The notes below the pieces were generated by a model. That model saw only the letters and a program-made list of their open reading frames with translations. It did no database searches and was not told the DNA's origin. DNA of 12,254 bases from an uncultured Lachnospiraceae bacterium (lineage in GTDB: Bacteria; Bacillota; Clostridia; Lachnospirales; Lachnospiraceae): positions 1 to 12,254 of the forward strand of contig CAMWLB010000059.1 in NCBI GenBank assembly GCA_947174985.1, read 5' to 3'. Position numbers and translations under genes: made by a program. Shown in pieces: positions 7,177-12,254 of the stretch (position 1 is the first letter of the stretch; each line of letters opens with the position of its first letter).

Positions 7177-7953
7177 ATGGTTAAGGGATTGTATACCGCA
7201 CATACAGGACTGAGAAATGAGCAGAACCGTATGGACGTCATGACAAATAATCTTGCCAATGTGACGACGGTGGGATTTAAGAAGGAAGGCACAACAAGCC
7301 AGGCTTTCAGCGCCGTGCTGGCAAAAAAACTGAAGGATGGCTCGGTGGGGCTCGGAAGGGAGCAGGCGATTGGGTTTAACAGACCGGGCGTCAAGATTGG
7401 CGAGAATTATATCGACTATACGCAGGGTTCTTTCAGAATTACGAACAATACTTTTGATTTGGCACTCTCGGGCGATGGCTTTTTTGTTCTTGAATTTACC
7501 AATAAGGCAGGTGAAACCTCTACCAAATATACCCGGGCAGGTAATTTTACCCTTACCAACGAAGGATTTTTGGTAAACAGCGACGGAGATTATGTATTGG
7601 ATGTCAATAATCGGAGGATTCAGCTTGACCCGCTTGCGGACGCAGATATCATGGGAGACGGAACCATAAACCAGAATGGTAACCGTGTGGCGCAGATACA
7701 GGTGGTTGATTTTGAAGATTATGATTATCTGGAGCGCTATGGAGAGACTTATTTCCAGCCTATAGAGGGAGCGAGGATGACTAATTCCTCGGCCGAGATG
7801 CATTCCGGTATTTTAGAGATGGCAAATGTGCAGATTGTCTCGGAGATGGTAAATATGATTAGTATCACCAGACAGTATGAAAGCAATCAGAAGATTATAC
7901 AGACCATTGACAGAACGCTGGATAAGGCGGTCAATGACTTAGGCAGATTATAG
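7177..7953 (+). CDS. flhO: Flagellar hook-basal-body (rod) protein, FlhO/FlgF-like
   Basis: A 258-residue axial protein of the flagellar rod/hook family, exported through the flagellar type III apparatus and therefore without a cleaved signal peptide. The N-terminal rod signature is clear: a helix MVKGLYTAHTGLRNEQNRMD, then NNLANVTTVGFK (24-35). The central part includes LALSGDGFFVLE, typical of the FlgE/F/G group, and the C-terminal domain (216-258) begins ANVQIVSEMVNMI and ends in an amphipathic helix that packs with the N-terminal helix in the axial bundle. It belongs to the proximal or distal rod; FlgF of enterics and FlhO of Bacillus are the nearest named counterparts, and FlhO fits better because of the adjacent mbl-like and flhP-like genes. 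The ribosome binding site is moderate (AGAGGA, 7161-7166, ten bases away). It is the first of two tandem rod paralogues. Confidence 0.92.
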   Translation: MVKGLYTAHTGLRNEQNRMDVMTNNLANVTTVGFKKEGTTSQAFSAVLAKKLKDGSVGLGREQAIGFNRPGVKIGENYIDYTQGSFRITNNTFDLALSGDGFFVLEFTNKAGETSTKYTRAGNFTLTNEGFLVNSDGDYVLDVNNRRIQLDPLADADIMGDGTINQNGNRVAQIQVVDFEDYDYLERYGETYFQPIEGARMTNSSAEMHSGILEMANVQIVSEMVNMISITRQYESNQKIIQTIDRTLDKAVNDLGRL

Positions 7954-7957
7954 GAGG
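7951..7957 (+). promoter_or_regulatory. Ribosome binding site of flgG overlapping the flhO stop codon
   Basis: TAGGAGG contains both the flhO stop (TAG, 7951-7953) and the Shine-Dalgarno AGGAGG (7952-7957), six bases before the flgG ATG. This arrangement points to coupled translation of the two rod proteins. Confidence 0.8.
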
Positions 7958-7963
7958 CGCAGT

Positions 7964-8779
7964 ATGGTACGTAGCTTATGGACAGCGGCAACCGGTATGA
8001 TAGGACAGCAGACGAATGTAGATACCATTGCCAACAACCTTTCTAATGTAAACACGACAGGCTATAAGACGCAGGTAAATGAATTCAAGTCCCTGCTATA
8101 TCAGACATTGCAGACGAGGACGACCTCAGCCAATGGGGAGAGAAAGCCATCCAGTGCGCAGGTAGGTCTTGGTGTCAGAAATGCAGCAATCACCCCCATA
8201 TTTACCAATGGTCCCATGCTTTCAAACGACAGAAATACGGCGTTTGCCATCAGCGGAAAAGGCTTCTTTGCAGTTCGCGGTGATGACGGCAATACTTATT
8301 ACACCCGCAACGGTAATTTTCAGTGGACGATTGCAACCAATGGCACAATGTTGTCTGACAGTGAGGGTAATCCGGTGCTTGACACTCAGAACAGACCCAT
8401 TATACTCAGCAATCAGTATGATCCGACACAGGTATCGGTTACAGCGGACGGTACGGTCTGCTATCCTGATGCGCAGAACAACCCACAATCTCTGGGCATC
8501 ACGATTGGGCTTTACCAGTTTACCAACCCTGCCGGTTTAGAGAGAAAGGACAGCAGCTTGTATCAGGAATCAGCGGCGAGTGGACGGCCGATTAATGAGG
8601 CGACCAGTACAACGGTGGAGAAGAGTTCCGTGCTTCAGAATTTCCTCGAAGGTTCTAACGTGCAGATTGTAGATGAAATGGTAAATATGATTGTGGCGCA
8701 GAGAGCCTATGAAATCAATTCCAAGGCGATTATTGCTTCGGACGAAATGCTGCAGCAGGCAAATAATCTGCGCGGTTAA
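7964..8779 (+). CDS. flgG: Flagellar basal-body rod protein FlgG (FlhP-like)
   Basis: A 271-residue distal-rod protein of the flagellar axial family, secreted by the flagellar export apparatus and polymerised through the peptidoglycan layer before the hook is built. The N-terminal signature ANNLSNVNTTGYK (23-35) is near-canonical for FlgG; the segment FAISGKGFFAV is the conserved core of the FlgE/F/G group, and the C-terminal domain (231-271) opens SNVQIVDEMVNMIVAQRAYEINSK. The length is near that of enteric FlgG, about 260 residues. Together with the preceding gene it matches the flhO-flhP pair of Bacillus, in which FlhP is the FlgG counterpart. The start is set by AGGAGG overlapping the upstream stop codon. 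It is probably co-translated with its neighbour, which would give comparable amounts of the two rod proteins. Confidence 0.95.
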   Translation: MVRSLWTAATGMIGQQTNVDTIANNLSNVNTTGYKTQVNEFKSLLYQTLQTRTTSANGERKPSSAQVGLGVRNAAITPIFTNGPMLSNDRNTAFAISGKGFFAVRGDDGNTYYTRNGNFQWTIATNGTMLSDSEGNPVLDTQNRPIILSNQYDPTQVSVTADGTVCYPDAQNNPQSLGITIGLYQFTNPAGLERKDSSLYQESAASGRPINEATSTTVEKSSVLQNFLEGSNVQIVDEMVNMIVAQRAYEINSKAIIASDEMLQQANNLRG

Positions 8780-8816
8780 TGATAAAACTTGCCGTTATGG
8801 GTAAAATGCGGCGGAC

Positions 8817-8822
8817 AGGAGG
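8817..8822 (+). promoter_or_regulatory. Ribosome binding site deciding the flgJ-like start
   Basis: AGGAGG lies five bases before the ATG at 8828. The frame is open further upstream from a TTG at 8789, but that codon has no comparable site and would add 13 residues of unlikely composition, so 8828 is chosen. Confidence 0.8.
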
Positions 8823-8827
8823 CAGGT

Positions 8828-9172
8828 ATGGATATCGGTAATCTTTCAAGTGCATATGCTGATTATGCGGCGAGGGCTGCACAGTCAACTTCCAAAATAG
8901 AAGGACAACTTAAAACAGACTACGCCAAGGCGACGGACGAGGAGTTAATGGACGCCTGTAAGCAGTTCGAGGCATATTTTTTGGAGCAGATGTTTAAGGA
9001 AATGATGAAGACCATTCCGGAATCGGATACGACTTCCAGTTATACAAGCAATCTGATGGACTACTATAAGGACAATATGATACAGGAAATTGCCAGTACA
9101 TCTACAGAGCAGAGTAGTTTGGGCCTTGCGCAGATGCTGTTCGAGCAGATGAAGCGGAATTATGACATATAA
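8828..9172 (+). CDS. flgJ: FlgJ-like flagellar rod-binding protein, no muramidase domain
   Basis: A 114-residue protein corresponding to the N-terminal rod-binding half of FlgJ, the cap that helps rod subunits assemble. The family core is recognisable: a segment reading EELMDACKQFEAYFLEQMFKEMMKTIP (about 38-64), where the pattern KQFEAYFLEQMFKEM is characteristic, and then a polar linker and a second helical stretch ending in LGLAQMLFEQMKRNYDI. Enteric FlgJ carries a C-terminal peptidoglycan hydrolase; here the protein stops before any such domain, as in many Firmicutes, so wall opening must be done by another enzyme. It is the last gene of the mreB-flhO-flgG operon, 48 bases after flgG and followed 30 bases later by a terminator. 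Identification rests on a short conserved core plus strong context. Confidence 0.85.
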   Translation: MDIGNLSSAYADYAARAAQSTSKIEGQLKTDYAKATDEELMDACKQFEAYFLEQMFKEMMKTIPESDTTSSYTSNLMDYYKDNMIQEIASTSTEQSSLGLAQMLFEQMKRNYDI

Positions 9173-9201
9173 GGCAATGATCCAAATGATGGAATCGAAG
9201 T

Positions 9202-9230
9202 AAAAGACTGCTTATGAGGCAGTCTTTTTT
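9202..9230 (+). terminator. Rho-independent terminator closing the mreB-flagellar operon
   Basis: AAAAGACTGC (9202-9211) pairs with GCAGTCTTTT (9219-9228) across a seven-base loop, giving a ten-pair stem that runs straight into a six-T tract (9225-9230). It is a textbook terminator located between the flgJ-like gene and recD2, so the two are probably separate transcription units. Confidence 0.9.
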
Positions 9231-9256
9231 CGCTTGTATACATTAGAGAGGGAACG

Positions 9257-11512
9257 ATGGAGACAATTGAAGGGTTTGTAGACCATATCATATTTCAAAA
9301 TCCGGACAACGGCTATACAGTGTTAGAACTTACGGTGGACAGCGGAGACTGTGTTCTGGTAGGTATGCTCAAAGGTGTCAGTCAGGGAGACACCATTCAG
9401 GCTGAGGGGGAGTACACAGAGCACCCGGTTTACGGAACGCAGTTTAAGGCGGCGGTATATAGGACGGTTCTGCCAAAGGATGCGGCGGGCATGGAGCGTT
9501 ATCTGGCGTCCGGAGCCATTAAAGGCGTTGGTATGGCGTTGGCGAAGAGAATTGTAAGGCAGTTTGGCTCGGATACTTTTCGGGTGATAGAAGAGGAGCC
9601 GGAGCGTCTGGTGGAGGTAAGGGGAATCAGCGAACGCATCGCACAGGAAATTTCCGCGCAGATGGAAGAAAAGCGAGATATGAGGGAAGCCTTCCTCTAT
9701 TTACAGCAATTTGGTATATCCAATGCGCTTGCGGTGAAAATATATAATAAGTATGAGAATGCACTTTATGGCGTGCTTCGGGAAAATCCCTACAGGCTGG
9801 CAGAGGATATAGAAGGAATCGGTTTTAAAATTGCAGATGAAATTGCGGCCAAAATAGGAATTCATACAGATTCCGACTATCGTATTCGCAGCGGCATTTT
9901 TTATGTTTTGCTGCAGGCTGTGCAGGAAGGACATTTGTTTTTGCCGTCTGAGGTACTGCTCGGCAGAGCGGAAGAACTGCTTTCCGTAGAGCGAAAGTAT
10001 ATGGAACCTCAGCTTGGCAATATGGTGATGGATAAAAAGATTGTGTTGAAAAAATCCGAGGACAGCGGTGAAATCAGGGTATTTGCCTCATCTTATTACT
10101 ATGCCGAGATGAATTGCGCCCGCATGCTGGCGCAGCTTAATCTTCCCATGGAAGGCGAGGGTGGGCTTCTGCCTGCGCAGGAGGAGCAGATTAAAAAAAG
10201 GATTGGGGAGATTACGGCGGCGGAAGGGCTGGAACTGGAAGAACTGCAGGAAAAAGCGGTGACGGAATGCGTCAAAAACGGGCTTTTCATTTTGTCGGGC
10301 GGACCGGGAACGGGAAAAACCACGACAATCAACACCATAATCCGCTATTTTGAAGCGGAGCGGCTGGATATTTTTCTTGCTGCACCCACGGGACGTGCTG
10401 CAAAACGGATGACGGAGGCGACGGGCTATGAAGCCAGAACGATTCATCGGATGCTTGAGCTGAATGGCGCGCTTGCAGAAGCGGGGGGACGGAGCGTCCG
10501 TTTTGAACGCAACGAAACCAATCCGCTGGAAGCGGATGTTATCATCATAGATGAAATGTCCATGGTGGATATCACTTTGCTGCAGGCGCTCCTGAAGGCT
10601 GTTATGCCCGGCACGAGGCTCATACTTGTGGGGGATGTGGATCAGCTCCCTTCCGTGGGACCGGGACAGGTCCTTCGGGATATTATGTCGGCAAATGCAT
10701 TTCCCACTGTAGTGCTGAAGAAAATATTCCGTCAGGCGCAGGAGAGCGATATTATTACGAACGCACACAGAATAAACAGTGGAGAACCGATAAAGCTGGA
10801 CAACAAGAGTCGGGACTTTTTCTTTTTGGAAAGAAACAATGTAAACGTGATATACAAGCATATGGTACAGCTCATCACAGAGAAACTTCCCAAATATGTG
10901 GGGACGGATGCTTTTGAGATACAGGTGCTGACGCCCATGCGCAAGGGCAGTCTGGGGGTGGAAACTCTGAACCAGATTTTACAGAGGTATATCAACCCGC
11001 CCGCGCCGGAAAAGAAAGAGCATATTTTTGGCAGCACTGTCTTTCGAGAAGGCGACAAGGTGATGCAGATAAAGAATAACTATGAACTGGAGTGGGAGAT
11101 TGTCAGCAAATACGGGATTGCCATAGACAAGGGTCTTGGTATTTTTAACGGGGATATGGGCAGAATTTTAACAATCAATGAATATGCAGGCAATATGATG
11201 GTGGAATATGACGAGCATAGAAGGGTGAATTATCCTTTTGCCCAGATTGAGGAGCTGGAACTGGCATATGCCATCACCATACACAAGGCGCAGGGAAGCG
11301 AGTATGCGGCAGTGATTATGCCGCTCCTTGGCGGACCGCGCATGCTGTTTAACCGAAACCTGCTTTACACCGGTGTAACCCGCGCCAAATCCTGTGTGAC
11401 GATTCTGGGAAGCAGCGAGACAGTGGGCGCGATGATACGCAATGCCGAAGTAAACCGGCGTTATACGGCGCTTGCGGAACAGATAAGGGAGTTTGTGGCA
11501 GAAACGCCGTAA
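9257..11512 (+). CDS. recD2: RecD2-family ATP-dependent 5'-3' DNA helicase (RecD/TraA type)
   Basis: RecD2, a superfamily 1B helicase found in bacteria that use it without RecBC; it unwinds DNA 5' to 3' and takes part in repair and replication-fork maintenance. The 751 residues match the family (about 720-800). The N-terminal domain begins with the typical METIEGFVDHIIFQNPDNGYTV. Helix-hairpin-helix segments follow at about 85-200 (ASGAIKGVGMALAKRIV; VRGISERIAQEI; DIEGIGFKIADEIAAKIGI). The motor shows Walker A GGPGTGKT (348-355), AAPTGRAAKRM (375-385), Walker B DEMSM (432-436), VGDVDQLPSVGPG (458-470), LTPMRKGSLGVETLN (558-572), AYAITIHKAQGSE (670-682) and LLYTGVTRAK (702-711). The ATG at 9257 has GAGAGGG (9246-9252) four bases upstream. 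I found no convincing promoter between the upstream terminator and this start, so low-level read-through or an unrecognised promoter is possible. comFC follows after 41 bases. Confidence 0.97.
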   Translation: METIEGFVDHIIFQNPDNGYTVLELTVDSGDCVLVGMLKGVSQGDTIQAEGEYTEHPVYGTQFKAAVYRTVLPKDAAGMERYLASGAIKGVGMALAKRIVRQFGSDTFRVIEEEPERLVEVRGISERIAQEISAQMEEKRDMREAFLYLQQFGISNALAVKIYNKYENALYGVLRENPYRLAEDIEGIGFKIADEIAAKIGIHTDSDYRIRSGIFYVLLQAVQEGHLFLPSEVLLGRAEELLSVERKYMEPQLGNMVMDKKIVLKKSEDSGEIRVFASSYYYAEMNCARMLAQLNLPMEGEGGLLPAQEEQIKKRIGEITAAEGLELEELQEKAVTECVKNGLFILSGGPGTGKTTTINTIIRYFEAERLDIFLAAPTGRAAKRMTEATGYEARTIHRMLELNGALAEAGGRSVRFERNETNPLEADVIIIDEMSMVDITLLQALLKAVMPGTRLILVGDVDQLPSVGPGQVLRDIMSANAFPTVVLKKIFRQAQESDIITNAHRINSGEPIKLDNKSRDFFFLERNNVNVIYKHMVQLITEKLPKYVGTDAFEIQVLTPMRKGSLGVETLNQILQRYINPPAPEKKEHIFGSTVFREGDKVMQIKNNYELEWEIVSKYGIAIDKGLGIFNGDMGRILTINEYAGNMMVEYDEHRRVNYPFAQIEELELAYAITIHKAQGSEYAAVIMPLLGGPRMLFNRNLLYTGVTRAKSCVTILGSSETVGAMIRNAEVNRRYTALAEQIREFVAETP

Positions 11513-11553
11513 AATAGGATAAAAGAAGGCTGTGCGTGCGGAAAGCGTGTACA

Positions 11554-12254
11554 ATGAAAAAGAATGATCAGGTAATAAAAATGGCAAAAGTGGCGGTTTC
11601 CCTTTTGTTTCCCACAAGATGTCCGGTCTGCGATGAAGCAGTACGGAGAAGAGATGGGAAAATCTGCCGGGACTGCAGGAGCAGGCTTAAGATGGTTGAG
11701 GAGCCGTTCTGCCTTTCCTGCGGCAGACCGCTGCCTGAAGAGAAGGAACAATACTGTGCGGACTGTGTCTCAAAAAAACACAAATATATCAGGGGAAGAG
11801 CGTTGTATGAGTACGAGAGCGCAGCGGAGTCAATCTATCGTTTTAAATATGGAGGACGGCGTGAATATGCCGAATTCTTCGGGAGGGAAATGGCAGAAAA
11901 GCTGGAAGGCTATATCAGGAAGGTTTCGCCGGATGCATTAGTGCCGGTGCCTTTGAGCAGAAAGCGGTTTGGCAGGCGGGGGTACAATCAAGCGCAGCTT
12001 CTTGCCGAGGTCATGGGAGCAGAACTGGGGATACCCGTATACACGCATTTGGCAGCCAGAGTCAGGGATACGCTTCCCCAAAAAGAATTAAATGCACAGG
12101 AAAGACAAAATAATTTGAAAAGGGCTTTCAAAATAATTGAAAATGATGTAAAATTAAATACGATTATAGTTATTCACGCTCTCTATACGACTGGCAGCAC
12201 GATTGATGCACTTGCGCACGTTTTTCAGCAGTCGGGTGTGGAGAAGGTTTATTT
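11554..12254 (+). CDS. comFC: ComFC-family (amidophosphoribosyltransferase-like) protein, 3' end outside window
   Basis: The frame is open to the window edge and gives 233 complete residues, so only a few are likely missing (family about 230-240). ComFC is a phosphoribosyltransferase-like protein linked to competence and DNA uptake. The N-terminus carries four CxxC pairs at even spacing: 23-26, 38-41, 53-56 and 68-71, probably zinc-binding. The core shows FKYGGRREYA (97-106), PVPLSRKRFGRRGYNQAQLLA (131-151), LPQKELNAQERQNNLKRAF (174-192) and the ribose-5-phosphate loop at 204-216. That loop reads IIVIHALYTTGST: the TTGST is intact, but His208-Ala209 stand where the family normally has two aspartates. 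The start is uncertain: the ATG at 11554 has only a weak GGAAAG upstream; a GTG at 11536 has AGAAGG (11524-11529) six bases before it and would add six residues; the ATG at 11581 is also possible. It probably shares a transcript with recD2. Confidence 0.88.
   Translation, partial: MKKNDQVIKMAKVAVSLLFPTRCPVCDEAVRRRDGKICRDCRSRLKMVEEPFCLSCGRPLPEEKEQYCADCVSKKHKYIRGRALYEYESAAESIYRFKYGGRREYAEFFGREMAEKLEGYIRKVSPDALVPVPLSRKRFGRRGYNQAQLLAEVMGAELGIPVYTHLAARVRDTLPQKELNAQERQNNLKRAFKIIENDVKLNTIIVIHALYTTGSTIDALAHVFQQSGVEKVY

Noticed and set aside
8789..8827. Upstream TTG start for the flgJ-like gene
   Set aside because: The ATG at 8828 has AGGAGG five bases before it; the extension contains no family sequence.
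10088..10861. A 257-codon frame on the - strand inside recD2
   Set aside because: It is antisense to the conserved helicase motifs and resembles no protein family I know.
11633..11941. A 102-codon + strand frame within comFC
   Set aside because: It is out of frame with the clear ComFC reading frame and has no recognisable content.

Overview
The window looks like chromosomal DNA from a motile, low-to-moderate G+C member of the Firmicutes, most likely class Clostridia and probably Lachnospiraceae. The reasons are purine-rich Shine-Dalgarno sequences close to AAGGAGG, SigA-type promoters, a Gram-positive-type LexA (SOS) box, adjacent uvrB-uvrA, an mreB/mbl-flhO-flhP gene order as in Bacillus, and a RecD2 helicase. 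The family-level assignment is from memory of protein style, not from a search. All eight complete genes and the one partial gene lie on the + strand. I see no rRNA, tRNA, CRISPR array, insertion sequence or phage gene, and the only stretches without a gene are shorter than 300 bases.

Layout. (1) 1-899: an AraC-family regulator behind a near-consensus SigA promoter; it looks more A+T-rich than the rest, and its target genes are not obvious here. (2) 900-5927: a LexA box and an extended -10 promoter, then uvrB and uvrA, an SOS-type nucleotide-excision-repair operon. (3) 5928-6149: a short, crowded control region with a sigma-D (FliA)-like promoter match starting on the uvrA stop codon, a strong hairpin terminator, and a second possible SigA promoter. 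(4) 6150-9172: a four-gene operon of an MreB/Mbl actin homologue, two flagellar rod/hook-basal-body proteins (FlhO/FlgF-like and FlgG/FlhP) and a FlgJ-like rod-binding protein without a muramidase domain, closed by a terminator at 9202-9230. (5) 9257-12254: recD2 (5'-3' DNA helicase) followed by the start of comFC, which runs off the end of the window.

How the genes work together. UvrA and UvrB find and verify DNA damage and load UvrC (not in the window). The mreB-flhO-flgG-flgJ block links cell-wall elongation machinery with building the flagellar rod through the peptidoglycan. RecD2 and ComFC belong to DNA repair and uptake, and in Bacillus comFC sits just upstream of late flagellar genes (yvyF-flgM-flgK-flgL), so more flagellar genes may follow.

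Most of the window is ordinary core genome, and I do not see a clearly new system. The points most worth a second look are the ComFC phosphoribosyl-binding loop, where both acidic residues are replaced (His-Ala instead of Asp-Asp), the sigma-D-like promoter placed directly in front of a terminator, and a Glu-to-Gly change next to helicase motif VI of UvrB.
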